Source of the DNA: CAZSMK01 sp964608095
GTDB taxonomy: Bacteria > Sumerlaeota > Sumerlaeia > MWCT01 > JAGHBZ01
Reading direction: 5' to 3'
Assembly: GCA_964608095.1 (NCBI GenBank)
Contig: CAZSMK010000054.1
Span: forward strand, 1 to 35,926
DNA: 35,926 bases
The position numbers and the translations under genes are program-made. Of the stretch, positions 25,401-33,495 are shown one piece after another. Each line of letters begins with the position of its first letter. Position 1 is the stretch's first letter. Under the pieces are notes generated by a model, which saw nothing but the letters and a program-made list of their open reading frames with translations, was not told where the DNA came from and did not search any database.

Positions 25401-27145
25401 AACGTGTATAAATCGTCGGGGCTCCCGGCGCCGGGCAACCCTATTTTCAGGGTAAATGTATCGCCGGATTTGAGGTTGCTTATGGTTGTGCGGACAAGTT
25501 CCTTATCCTTCTCCGTTACGACCAGATCACCCATTATTGTAGCCTCGGTAAGGTTCCGAGCCTCGAGCAGGATTTCTTTCCTGTCTTTTTCCGGTGGGAG
25601 AGGAACGATTCGCAACGCGACCGGTTCACCAACCTTGCATTTATTCACCAGTAAAGCGAACGGTAAAGATTCGGTGATATCAAACACGCGTGTCAACATC
25701 GCAATATCACCTGTGTCTGTCTGTGGATTGATATATATTTCCCGAGCGGACACCTGAGAGACGGCGGATTGTTCATAGAGTGGAAAGGGACGTATTGCGA
25801 GCCGCGAATCTTTGAACGAACTGTCGCTGAGACGCGCGTTTACGCTCACTTTCCTCCCGCGGGGCAATTCGTCCTGTGCAGGGAAAACCAATTCTATCGG
25901 TGGCGCCGATGATTCAAACTCCACCTTGTTTTTGCTGACGACAAAAAACGGCATGGAAGAAAGTTCAAGATAGGCTTTCTTGTTCAGCGGTGTGAGCGTC
26001 TGGCTGCTTCCATCGAGAAAGACGACTTCAACGGCATCTTCGATATCGGGAATGACAACCGGCACAACGGTATCTTCAGCCCACAACGCATAGAAGAGCC
26101 GGTCGTCTTTGGTGAATTCAAGGACATGCGATTTCTCGGTCAGTTGGTATGCGTTGCGGAACGTCGAGCCCTCGAGCTGTTCGATCATATTTTTCCACGC
26201 GATATATGATGGTTTAGGCGACCTATCCTGGTGAAGCACCCCGAACCGGTCTTCTGCCCACCATTCCTTTTCTCCGTCCGGTCCCAACCAATACCAGAAC
26301 GTGGTCTGAATCTCGGGAACCGTTTCAGCGAGGAGATACACGCGTGTGAGCAATTCAGCCTGGCGGATTTCTGTTACCCCACCGCCGGTGTTCGTGGGAT
26401 AGCCGATTTCCGTCAACCAAACAGGCTTCGGCTTCCCGAGAGACTTCATTTGTTCGATCACCTCGCGTACCTGATTGAAGATACCGGCTTCTTCGGGAGA
26501 ACGAGGATGACAATAGGGATGAAGAGAAAGGACGTCCATGTAATCCAACCCGCCATGCTCGATAACCGTATTCAAAAACTCACGGTCAACCGACGAGACC
26601 GAGACCGCAACCACCGTTGCTTCCGGATTACCGCGTTTGACCGCGGGATAGACTTCCTTGAGGAGTTTCGTGTAGTTTTCGGGATTCTTTTTCGGGCGCC
26701 AGAACGCGTCCACGTTCGGTTCGTTCCAGACCTCGAAATACCTGACCTTTCCCTTGAGTTCGCGTGCGAGATGTTCTGCATAACGTGCAAAGGCTTTTCG
26801 TGCCTCGTCCGAACGAGGCGCCTCGCCCTCGTCGTATAACATGTTCGCATAATCCAAAATAATCAGAGTGTCGACTCCGTTTTTCACGGAGTAATTGATG
26901 TTGTCGAGGTAGCGTTGAGGAATAGAAAGTGTGCCCTTTTCCTTTTCCACTTCGTGCCAGAAAAGTTCATCCCTGACCTGTTTGACGCCGAGTTCAACCA
27001 CGGCATCGATGGCTTTCTGATGCCATTCAGTCGGCGCTCCCAGCGAATGCATCTGAACCGAAAAGGGCGTGGGCAAAGAAGGATCTTCTTGGGCATAAGC
27101 GAAACCCAGGCAGACAAGCAAAACAAACATAATCGCTCGTTTCAT
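22424..27145 (-). CDS. Secreted dual glycoside hydrolase: clan GH-A module, CBM9-like domain, GH42-like module
   Basis: This protein has 1573 residues from ATG 27145, chosen because AGGAG lies five bases upstream (27155-27151) and a signal peptide (MKRAIMFVLLVCLGFAYA) begins there; an earlier in-frame start at 27175 has neither. Residues about 25-330 form a TIM barrel like GH5/GH39-type enzymes, with acid/base Glu142 in VWNEP and nucleophile Glu246 in WLTEIGYPT. Residues about 330-610 are beta-sandwich linkers. Residues about 610-825 are a CBM9/DOMON-like domain starting PTIDGDLSDW. Residues about 830-1210 are a second barrel like GH42 beta-galactosidases, with Glu984 in LWNEP and Glu1148 in WWLEYNHAFW. 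A GH42-type flavodoxin-like domain and a small C-terminal beta domain complete it. Export to the periplasm or beyond is expected. Substrates are unknown; one polypeptide with two retaining catalytic centres suggests stepwise cleavage of a galactan or xylan-like chain. Confidence 0.88.
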   Translation of the reverse strand: MKRAIMFVLLVCLGFAYAQEDPSLPTPFSVQMHSLGAPTEWHQKAIDAVVELGVKQVRDELFWHEVEKEKGTLSIPQRYLDNINYSVKNGVDTLIILDYANMLYDEGEAPRSDEARKAFARYAEHLARELKGKVRYFEVWNEPNVDAFWRPKKNPENYTKLLKEVYPAVKRGNPEATVVAVSVSSVDREFLNTVIEHGGLDYMDVLSLHPYCHPRSPEEAGIFNQVREVIEQMKSLGKPKPVWLTEIGYPTNTGGGVTEIRQAELLTRVYLLAETVPEIQTTFWYWLGPDGEKEWWAEDRFGVLHQDRSPKPSYIAWKNMIEQLEGSTFRNAYQLTEKSHVLEFTKDDRLFYALWAEDTVVPVVIPDIEDAVEVVFLDGSSQTLTPLNKKAYLELSSMPFFVVSKNKVEFESSAPPIELVFPAQDELPRGRKVSVNARLSDSSFKDSRLAIRPFPLYEQSAVSQVSAREIYINPQTDTGDIAMLTRVFDITESLPFALLVNKCKVGEPVALRIVPLPPEKDRKEILLEARNLTEATIMGDLVVTEKDKELVRTTISNLKSGDTFTLKIGLPGAGSPDDLYTFEAVMTLFDGIKIHYTSPVTAFYQCLYAEKPPTIDGDLSDWNRNVQTLRINRKENVIDGFTEWGGTEDCNSRIYTCWDDAYFYIACEMEDDAISMPYTGFQIYNNDGIEVYFDTDHDSDMEDIRYNADDHQYGVSMSEGKDFVWGWSQLGGPSVNSKSKIDLAPTKEKTISGKEFKGFIIEAAIPLKELNLEPYDGKHIGFDIAQNDDDDPKSMNPFKQELQMSWTGIPNAYQNPTAFGDLFFEKPGDKKKRIEDGVLYLDGEPFQPFGFWVFGFSARGLHEISRHPGINAVAAEVPWVRLEPSEGIFDYEYLERVRAFLRTAKKYNLKVLLQMGAHYYPHWLERDHPSLRFRTADGSPGEANFCRFCFDNEEFRQYLFRFANFLVDSVKDEDALIGYCLWNEPALNDEVCYCTATLTAFHTFLKKEYSSSIQDLNDVWETAYLKFEEVEPPTHEHSHAHRGAAWNDWTAFRQVQLRDFFGDYARAVKSVDPDTPLTVKSVWMPLDSRYAAFSATRYDHFLDTVDILGNDPYPHPMDFFINRWIADALCSAVNLHDSNNDAPVWWLEYNHAFWKEYGQLTPGEARAWTYQSLAHGISGFFYFFYPLQRFDPGAGDNGLALVYADDHSPLPATHEIYHMAEEMQDVAPLLRRFKPQKPEIALFQSLDTFAQQAHEAHPTAQFSAAADILYRLQLPFDIINEEHIRRGALSNYRLLIAAGVDNCDDDIVDAIGDFNAHGGWIIATAGFARLTGRGEVRQYYPPEFLGVHVDAYMNHERIDVVTEVIPYVSEYNNRQSVEKTTEAKRASRSVIEFITDFGKVTQGDKVMAGTVAGFPDTSMADETVEKLAAMPPTKDIAVFEDGSTAITLKERCVYIATDLLWVDQPMLDFFDEISNRAGVVRRAYAVYADQPDIYVPHIDVRCWENGAERLIFLVNAPETKEYRGNPVNATVFIKYPGEAYNLNGVKEDATYEKNYSRLNVTLSPAENKIYRVK

Positions 27146-27150
27146 ATCGA

Positions 27151-27155
27151 CTCCT
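27151..27155 (-). promoter_or_regulatory. Ribosome binding site that sets the glycosidase start
   Basis: AGGAG on the minus strand lies five bases before ATG 27145, and no such site precedes the alternative start at 27175. Confidence 0.75.
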
Positions 27156-27374
27156 ATCAAGTGTTGAAAGTACACCCCACCTTACTACCACCCTGATAAA
27201 TATCAAACAAAAACCCAATTCTCTTATCTACATTCTATATGGTACAATCCCTCCACACAGGAATGCCGATAGACTTTCCGCCAAATGAATTTCACGAGCC
27301 CTCTGCGATTATGCGCAATCCTGGATTACGTGTAATCTTGGATTCAACGAGATTGATACCAAGCTCGCCGAATC

Positions 27375-27397
27375 ACACGAATAAAAAATTTTCTCAT
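27375..27397 (+). repeat. 23-bp direct repeat, copy 1 (copy 2 at 27776-27798)
   Basis: The 23 bases beginning ACACGAATAAAAAATTTT are identical at 27776-27798, 401 bases away. Both copies are followed by a related A/C-rich tract and then CTCG/TCGC-type sequence, so the homologous element is longer than the perfect core. Confidence 0.9.
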
Positions 27398-27412
27398 CCC
27401 CTTTTTTAAACC

Positions 27413-27470
27413 GCACTCGTACTCGCTATCGCTATCGAAATCGTACTCGCACTCGCTACCGTACCGTGCC
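27413..27470 (+). repeat. Low-complexity ACTCG/CTATCG tract
   Basis: Short units ACTCGT, ACTCGC, CTATCG and ATCGTACTCG follow each other. A diverged relative in the opposite orientation lies at about 22316-22356 (GAGTGCG, then GATAGCGATAG), and another at about 27813-27845. Confidence 0.65.
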
Positions 27471-27475
27471 CATAA

Positions 27476-27722
27476 TAAGTGGAGATCAGTGGAGATAGGT
27501 GGTTAAAAACAATATCTTCTTTTATCCACGAATATCCTCTCGGGTAAAAGACCTCATCTTAACGCGGAGAGCGCGAAGGGTCACGAAGAACGCAGAGTAT
27601 TTTTAATCTCTGCACGTGGTTGACTCCGCGACCTCTTCAGGTAGTTCTCTGCGAATTCTGGGTTGAAATAGATACTAAATAAATTTCTCCTGGCACCGCG
27701 GATCTTCACTCATCTCCACTAA
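27476..27722. repeat. Module bounded by imperfect 21-bp inverted repeats
   Basis: The 21 bases at 27476-27496 match the reverse complement of 27702-27722 at 18 of 21 positions (core AGTGGAGAT). Inside lies a further hairpin, GCAGAG/CTCTGC around 27592-27613, and CGCGGAG/CTCCGCG arms. There are no coding frame and no evident target-site duplication. It is miniature-element-like but may simply be a folded intergenic repeat. Confidence 0.5.
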
Positions 27723-27875
27723 TTTTCTTTAGAACCTAAAATTCCTTTTTTCTTTAACCGCGAATTACGCGGATTACACGAATAAAAAATTTTCTCATAA
27801 TTATTTTCAACCACACACTCACTCGCCGTCGCATCGTGATCGTGTGCGCTTTCGGTTGGTTGTTAAGAGTAGGGG

Positions 27876-27890
27876 CGTTCGGCCCGAACG
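27876..27890. repeat. GC-rich palindrome CGTTCGG-C-CCGAACG
   Basis: Perfect seven-base arms surround one central base, preceded by GTAGGGG. This wording is a recurring intergenic motif in many uncultured bacteria. Confidence 0.7.
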
Positions 27891-27937
27891 ACCTCTGGCA
27901 ACAATTCGAAACAAATTTCATTCTATAGTATTGATAT

Positions 27938-28037
27938 GGTCGTAGAGTCTTCTTGGAGACTCGTAGACGCGCCGTGGCGGGTCGTAGATTTACCCTGGAG
28001 ACTCGTAAACGCGCCGTGGCAGGTCGTAAAACGCCCT
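27938..28037. repeat. 42-bp tandem repeat, 2.4 copies
   Basis: Copies at 27954-27995 and 27996-28037 share TGGAGACTCGTA, ACGCGCCGTGGC and GGTCGTA; a partial copy (GGTCGTAGA) precedes at 27938-27953. The minus-strand translation repeats LRPATARLRVS, which explains a spurious ORF. Confidence 0.9.
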
Positions 28038-28121
28038 CACTCTTCACAGGTATGCTGATAAACTTTCCCCTTCTACCTGAAAGGATATCAGAGTGTTCTC
28101 ATCTGCCCTCTTTACTGTTCC

Positions 28122-31100
28122 TTACGGCGCTTCGAGCCGGATGGTCTTCCGTGTCACTTCCTGATTGTTGATTCGGATAGTCTCTTCTGTGGGCTGAAAG
28201 TCAGGATGGCTGATGCGAACGATATGCGAGCCGGGGGGTATGAAAGGATGTACAATTTTTCCGCTGTCGTTGGTGTATTTCAATTGTTCGTAATTAAGGA
28301 TATGCTCGATAGTGGGCGGAAAAAACAAGGCAATTTCTCCATTCAAAAGGATATCGACCCGTGCGCCTTTGACCGGTTGTTCTTTGCCTGAAACCGTCGA
28401 TAGATCAAGCGTTCCGCCTTCAAAAAAGAGCAGGTCGACACGGTTTTCGGAATCAGGCATCATATCCACCGTGAGGTCCATGAGGGGCGCAAGGTCAGGG
28501 ACGAATGCGGATACTCGATATGTTCCCTGCGCAAAACCCGGCAGGATATAATTACCGTGTGAATCGATACTTACATTGGTCGAGCGAATAACAACCCCAG
28601 TTGCATCGCGTACATGAAGAAAAAGCGAGAGTACGGGTATACGGGAGGAACCGACCGAAGCCGTACCTTTCAGGGTCAATCCTTTTTGAAGTCGGAACTC
28701 GACCCTTTCTTTACTTTCTCCAGAGGTTATGGTTTCCGTAATCAATTCGTACGAATAGTTCGGATGCTGGGCAATAAGGTTCCAGGTTCCCTCATCTACC
28801 CGGTTGAAATCAAACTCTCCGGTATAATCGGTGGTGTCGCGACGGTAGGTTCTTGTTCGCTGGACAATAATCTCTTCAACGCTGAACTGAGTTCCTTCTT
28901 TAATTAATGAGACGGTGGCTCCGGAGATGGGCTGTCCGGTAGCGCGATCCAGCACTTTTCCTGAAATGTTCGATTCAGGTATCTCGAGCGTAACACTCAC
29001 ATGATCATCCACGATCTCGACATATTCTTCGACCACGGGCGTAATGGGAGCAAAGCTAATATTCCCGCGCCGATGGGCGTATACCGCATAAGCACCCGGT
29101 GCGAGTTCCGTGAATTCAAACGTTCCATCCGCCCCAACAGTTTTTGTTCCGCTCACCTGTTCTCCTTCAAGCGTACCGGTGTCGCTCCTCTTGTACGACA
29201 CGCGCCACCCTTCAGCGGGTTCGTCGCGATACGTAACGGTACCGCTGAGAGTATAGCCGGGTTCGAGAATAAAATCCGCTCGTACCATCTCATCCTCAAC
29301 TACGGTCACGGTCTTCTGACTGCGTTGCATATCCCTGAAGAACGAGGTGCTCTCGGGTGCATAATTCAACGAGACCGTATACTCGCCGGGTTCGAGCGAG
29401 AGGATCTGATAGTTCCCTTCCGGATTGGTGGACGACATTTGCATACCCGAGGGGCCGGTAGCCCAAATAACGGCGCCTTCCACCGGTTCGGCGTCTGCAT
29501 CGAACACCATTCCCTCTATGCCTCCGCCTTTTGTAAGCGCGATGTCACCTGTATCGTGGGTTTGACCGCTATAGATCATGATATCCTCAAGGGTTCGTGA
29601 CGAATAATCGTTATGAGTGATGGATAGAGAGGTTCTGCCTTCGGCAACGGGTTCAAGCACAAAACGTCCCTCAGAGTCGGTCCTTGCGCCTTCGGCGAAC
29701 CTTGTAGACATTCGACCGAAACCGGACGCCGGGGGAATCGCCACATTAGCGCCCATGACCGGCTGACCGCTCTCTGCGTCGACTACTCGTCCCGTAATCT
29801 TTCCACCGCTGTTGAGATATAGGGTGAGGATAGTGTCGTTGTCGAGAGGAATCGAGATTTGTTCCGTCGTCTCGAGGTAGCCGTCAGCTTCTGCGCGAAT
29901 CTGGAAATCACCCTCGGCAAGATTGGTTAGCGTAAACTTACCGAGTGCATCGGTGCGGGTGCTTGCGATAGACCGTCCGAATGAGCGTCCCCTGAATCCT
30001 TCAAAGCCAACCCCTGCAGAACTTTCCTGCATCGAGACCGATGCGTTGGGCACCGGCGATTCATCTATCCCGCTCAGCACCACACCGTTCAGTTCAAAAC
30101 CCGGTGAAAGCCCCACTTCTATTTCGGTCACTTCGTTCTCGCGAATCTGGATACCTTCTTTAGTGCCTTGAATAAAATCCGCGGAACTAACCATCGCGGT
30201 ATAGGTTCCTTCACTCAGACCGGTGATTTCGAACACGCCGTCGTCGGTATCAAACGATTCAGACGCCCCGCGAGGACCACGTCCGAATTCCATTCCCATT
30301 CCGAAATCACCTCGTGAACCATACACCCTTACAGCAAAACTTTTAACCGCTGCCCCTGTAGTTTCATCCGTAACCTTCCCTCTCAGGGTTCCACCCTTTG
30401 ACAGGACAAGTTCTACGTCTTCTTCCGGAACCGCCTGTTCCGAAACCACGAGTCGGGGATACCCCTCTGCATTGACTTCAACAGTGTAAGTTCCCGGCAC
30501 CAGCGTAGTGAATTTGAACCTCCCATCGGAACCGGTTCTCTGGGAAGCGAACAGAGGTCTTTCAAAATTAAATCTGCGAACCTGTACAGCAGCGTTATCC
30601 ACAGGCTTGTCCTCGGGGTTTTTAACGACACCGCTGAATATCGCGCCCTGTTCTAATGTCAATATTATACCGTCGGTTATCTCGCCGCTTTTCACCACTA
30701 TATCTTCTTTGTACCCATACACATATTCTTCCTTCTCCGCAAACGCAACGTAGGTGCCCGCGGCTACGTTACGAAATTCAAACGCGCCGTTACTGTCACT
30801 TTGCGTTTCTATCGCTGAACTTGTTGCCGCCATCAGGTTTCCCATTCTTCCGCCCATGCGAAACTCTTCTCTGACCCTGCCTATTCTAACCCTTGCGTCC
30901 TCGATCGGTGCCTGTTCGCTGCTCTGGACAATTCCCCTAACCGTTCCTCCACGTTCCATGACGATGATAACACCGCGTTCACGCTGACCGGGGCGGAGTC
31001 TGAATATCCCTTTTGTGGCATCGGCATAGTCTTCATGTTCTGCAATTAGGTTGAACGTCCTGTCCGGTATGATCCCTTCAATCATAAAAAATCCTTGTGC

Positions 31101-31757
31101 ATTAGTAACAGTTCCAGGTCCGGTTCTTCTCGTTCGTCGTCGCCATGCTTGTCCATAAGCAACAAACACCTCTGCATCTGCTACAGGATTATTTGTCGTA
31201 TCCATGACCGTTCCTGAGATGGATGATAAAGGAGTAAGTCGAAGGACAATCCCTGAGAGTTGAACGTCGCGATCAAGCCTCAATCGAACGGTTTCCGTTG
31301 AATATCCCGAAGCGCTTCCCGTGATTCTGTAATCTCCTGAAGGTAAATTTTCAAGCAGGAATGCACCGTTTACAGTGGGCGTCGTAACCGGGGCTTCTCC
31401 TTGAAGGGAGACCAGGGAACCTTGGATCGGCGATGACGTAATCGTGTCGATAATTACACCGGAAATTTCACCCGTGTTTTTGGCGTCTCTGGATTTTTTT
31501 GCCTTCCCTCGAGGAGCCGGTATCAGGGATTGACCGACTATGTCTGAGTCTTCCGCTTTTTCTCGCGGTTTGCTTTGCGGCGTTCCGCTCTCCATATCGG
31601 CGGTATAAGTTGGTTCCGCCTCACTTTCTTCACGTGAACAACGTGTTAAAAGAAATCCCATTATTAACACAAGGATTAATGCAATGCTCTCAGCGATACG
31701 GAATTTATTAAAGTGAAAGCCGTTATGGGGTTTTTTTAAAGACAATGTTCTGTTCAT
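28122..31757 (-). CDS. Membrane-anchored protein of about 12 carboxypeptidase-regulatory-like beta-sandwich repeats
   Basis: This 1211-residue protein has an N-terminal basic segment followed by a hydrophobic helix (residues 21-38) ending at Cys40. The residue before the Cys is Arg, so a lipoprotein signal is doubtful and a membrane anchor is as likely. After a polar stalk (about 41-90) come twelve domains of 80-100 residues. Each opens with the G-x-V-x-D-x3-x-P-V-x-x-A-x-V pattern and closes with GxFxFxxLxPGxYxVxAxxxGY; examples begin ISGTVMD, LRGKVTD, ITGRVVD, IEGMVFD and ISGKVLD. This is the CarboxypepD-reg/CNA-B-like fold used as stalk or sugar- or protein-binding modules. No protease, TonB-barrel or catalytic motif is seen. 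Several repeats carry Gly/Arg/Met/Phe-rich loops. A role as a surface stalk or matrix protein is inferred. Confidence 0.85.
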   Translation of the reverse strand: MNRTLSLKKPHNGFHFNKFRIAESIALILVLIMGFLLTRCSREESEAEPTYTADMESGTPQSKPREKAEDSDIVGQSLIPAPRGKAKKSRDAKNTGEISGVIIDTITSSPIQGSLVSLQGEAPVTTPTVNGAFLLENLPSGDYRITGSASGYSTETVRLRLDRDVQLSGIVLRLTPLSSISGTVMDTTNNPVADAEVFVAYGQAWRRRTRRTGPGTVTNAQGFFMIEGIIPDRTFNLIAEHEDYADATKGIFRLRPGQRERGVIIVMERGGTVRGIVQSSEQAPIEDARVRIGRVREEFRMGGRMGNLMAATSSAIETQSDSNGAFEFRNVAAGTYVAFAEKEEYVYGYKEDIVVKSGEITDGIILTLEQGAIFSGVVKNPEDKPVDNAAVQVRRFNFERPLFASQRTGSDGRFKFTTLVPGTYTVEVNAEGYPRLVVSEQAVPEEDVELVLSKGGTLRGKVTDETTGAAVKSFAVRVYGSRGDFGMGMEFGRGPRGASESFDTDDGVFEITGLSEGTYTAMVSSADFIQGTKEGIQIRENEVTEIEVGLSPGFELNGVVLSGIDESPVPNASVSMQESSAGVGFEGFRGRSFGRSIASTRTDALGKFTLTNLAEGDFQIRAEADGYLETTEQISIPLDNDTILTLYLNSGGKITGRVVDAESGQPVMGANVAIPPASGFGRMSTRFAEGARTDSEGRFVLEPVAEGRTSLSITHNDYSSRTLEDIMIYSGQTHDTGDIALTKGGGIEGMVFDADAEPVEGAVIWATGPSGMQMSSTNPEGNYQILSLEPGEYTVSLNYAPESTSFFRDMQRSQKTVTVVEDEMVRADFILEPGYTLSGTVTYRDEPAEGWRVSYKRSDTGTLEGEQVSGTKTVGADGTFEFTELAPGAYAVYAHRRGNISFAPITPVVEEYVEIVDDHVSVTLEIPESNISGKVLDRATGQPISGATVSLIKEGTQFSVEEIIVQRTRTYRRDTTDYTGEFDFNRVDEGTWNLIAQHPNYSYELITETITSGESKERVEFRLQKGLTLKGTASVGSSRIPVLSLFLHVRDATGVVIRSTNVSIDSHGNYILPGFAQGTYRVSAFVPDLAPLMDLTVDMMPDSENRVDLLFFEGGTLDLSTVSGKEQPVKGARVDILLNGEIALFFPPTIEHILNYEQLKYTNDSGKIVHPFIPPGSHIVRISHPDFQPTEETIRINNQEVTRKTIRLEAP

Positions 31758-31946
31758 TTTCTTGCACCATGTTAACTTAATTTTTACTGTGACTGTTTTC
31801 TAAGCAGGAAAACATACGATAACATACATACTACCAAAACAACAATTTTTAATCTATTCCAATTTGATTTTCTGAAGAAGGAAATTGTCGCGCAACCGCA
31901 GAAGATATCGATATTGAGATGTTTGATAAGACACTATTCCGATTTA

Positions 31947-31976
31947 TTGACTTGCAAGGCTTGAACTATATGTAAT
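31947..31976 (+). promoter_or_regulatory. Putative promoter of the membrane glycosyltransferase-like pair
   Basis: TTGACT (31947-31952) and TGTAAT (31971-31976) are separated by 18 bases; TATGTA at 31969-31974 is an alternative -10. It lies in the 258-base divergent region before ATG 32017. Confidence 0.4.
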
Positions 31977-32016
31977 GTAATTGTCTTCGGATATTATTCA
32001 GGGTCAAGACAGGGTT

Positions 32017-33495
32017 ATGACCAAAAAGAATGTGATATATGCGTATGCGTTTGGTTTTGCAGTTTTAACATTGTTTCTGTGGTCATATAATCCATGGGGA
32101 GGAGACATGCCGATTCACCTGTCTTATGTGTATAGTCGGCTGAACCCTGATCTTTATCCCGGCGATGAATTCGTGGAAACGCTTTCTTGGTATCCTTCTT
32201 TTTTCTGGCCATTTATCGCGCGTGTTACCACTTTCCAGATAGTACCTTATGCATTTTTCGTGGTGCATTTTATAAGCCTTTTTCTTTTCTTTCTCGCGGT
32301 TTTGATATTATCACGCGATATCGATCCTGAACCTCGAGTGGGACTCCTTGCATGTGGCGCCCTTATCATATTCAATTTTATTCCCTGGGGAGGTGCGCAT
32401 ATTATCCCAACCCAGCTCGATCATGGCTTTTTTGCCCGGTCGTTACTCCTCTTCTCGCTGTTCTTTTTCCTGACGCGGCGCTTCGTTATTTCCGCCGTAA
32501 TCCTTGGAATTTCTTTCAACATTCATCCCATGATTTCCCTCTTTATGGCTTTTATCCAGGTGGTTCTTTTACCATCGCTTTCCCACAAAGAACGAAGAAT
32601 CTGGATTTGTACTATTCCTGTAATGCTTGTTCTTGCGGTGCCTATGATTGTAAGGATAGCTTCCCTTCTAACATCCACGCATCTCTCGGCGGAAGACCGT
32701 GTGTTGTGGATCGACCTTGTCCGCCTCCGCTTATGGCGCCATCTCTTTCCCCTTCTGTGGAGCAAGAAGATATGGGCGGTATATCTGGTGTTTGCAGTTT
32801 TATGCGCAGTGTGTTTACGGTTTGTAAGAGCGAGACGCAACCAGGAAATAACACTTCTTTTTATCGCGGTGCTCATACTATGTGGTGCAGGATTTGCCAC
32901 CGCTACGTTCTATCCTGTCCCCATCCTCTTGAAATTACACCTCTTTAGAAGCCTCAAATTCGGCGCTATAATAGGCTTCATCCTCTTTTCGTCGGTGTTT
33001 CTATACCAACTCGAAAAGCAATCGCAACCGTTCCGTACCATAATCGGAATTACCTGTGTGGTACTCCTTTTATTCGTGTACATCACAAACAAGCAGCGAC
33101 TTGCTTATGAGGTTTCAGAGGATTGGGAAAATCTATGTGTCTGGTCAAAGGAGAACCTGGGCATTGAAGCGCGAGTATTCACGCCGCCGCACAAGACGGG
33201 ATTTCGAATTCTGGCGTTACGCTCACCGTTCGTCGAATGGAAGGACGGCTCGGCGCTTCTCTGGGACGAACAATGGGCGCTGAACACGTGGTGGACACGC
33301 ATCTCGTCTATCTCGCCTGAACTCCTCTCAACCCACCCACACCAGGTGATCAATCAGCTCGAACAGGATTTTGAACGGATATTAACTTTCCGAGTCGTTG
33401 AATCGGATTCCGGGTTTTTCATCACCTCGACACTCTATCCGGAAATGTTCTTGTTGCAACGAGAAGGAGACCTCAGCATCTACAAAGTAAAATGA
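32017..33495 (+). CDS. Polytopic GT-C-like membrane protein (DUF6798-like)
   Basis: This protein has 492 residues from ATG 32017; a TTG at 31981 would add 12. It contains about eleven membrane helices. The first extracytoplasmic loop carries GGDMPIHLSYVYSRLNPDLY (residues about 28-47), with an Asp and a His in the place where GT-C glycosyltransferases hold their catalytic acid. A later TQLDHGFFARSLLLFSLFF and LGISFNIHPMISL resemble uncharacterised GT-C-fold proteins (DUF6798-like) of environmental bacteria. A soluble C-terminal domain of about 120 residues follows the last helix. Its ATGA stop overlaps the start of the next gene by four bases, so translation is coupled. Transfer of a sugar from a polyprenyl carrier is plausible but unproven. 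Confidence 0.7.
   Translation: MTKKNVIYAYAFGFAVLTLFLWSYNPWGGDMPIHLSYVYSRLNPDLYPGDEFVETLSWYPSFFWPFIARVTTFQIVPYAFFVVHFISLFLFFLAVLILSRDIDPEPRVGLLACGALIIFNFIPWGGAHIIPTQLDHGFFARSLLLFSLFFFLTRRFVISAVILGISFNIHPMISLFMAFIQVVLLPSLSHKERRIWICTIPVMLVLAVPMIVRIASLLTSTHLSAEDRVLWIDLVRLRLWRHLFPLLWSKKIWAVYLVFAVLCAVCLRFVRARRNQEITLLFIAVLILCGAGFATATFYPVPILLKLHLFRSLKFGAIIGFILFSSVFLYQLEKQSQPFRTIIGITCVVLLLFVYITNKQRLAYEVSEDWENLCVWSKENLGIEARVFTPPHKTGFRILALRSPFVEWKDGSALLWDEQWALNTWWTRISSISPELLSTHPHQVINQLEQDFERILTFRVVESDSGFFITSTLYPEMFLLQREGDLSIYKVK

Larger units (their letters stand above)
27301..28037. repeat. Intergenic repeat island (mosaic of several short repeat families)
   Basis: About 740 bases within a gene-free stretch of 976 (27146-28121). 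It contains a repeated 23-bp motif, a CTATCG/ACTCG low-complexity tract, an imperfect inverted-repeat module, GC-rich palindromes and a 42-bp tandem repeat, all listed separately. Wording such as AACGCGGAGA and CGCGGATTACACGAAT is of the kind seen between genes in many environmental bacterial genomes. No gene is supported; the 97-codon minus-strand frame at 27754-28047 is simply the repeat translated. Confidence 0.8.

Noticed and set aside
27938..28037. CRISPR-like array
   Set aside because: Only about two copies with a 42-bp period and no variable spacers; the whole unit is repeated, so it is a tandem repeat.
27754..28047. 97-codon minus-strand frame with LRPATARLRVS repeats
   Set aside because: It is the 42-bp intergenic repeat translated; its period is a multiple of three, so the frame stays open by construction.
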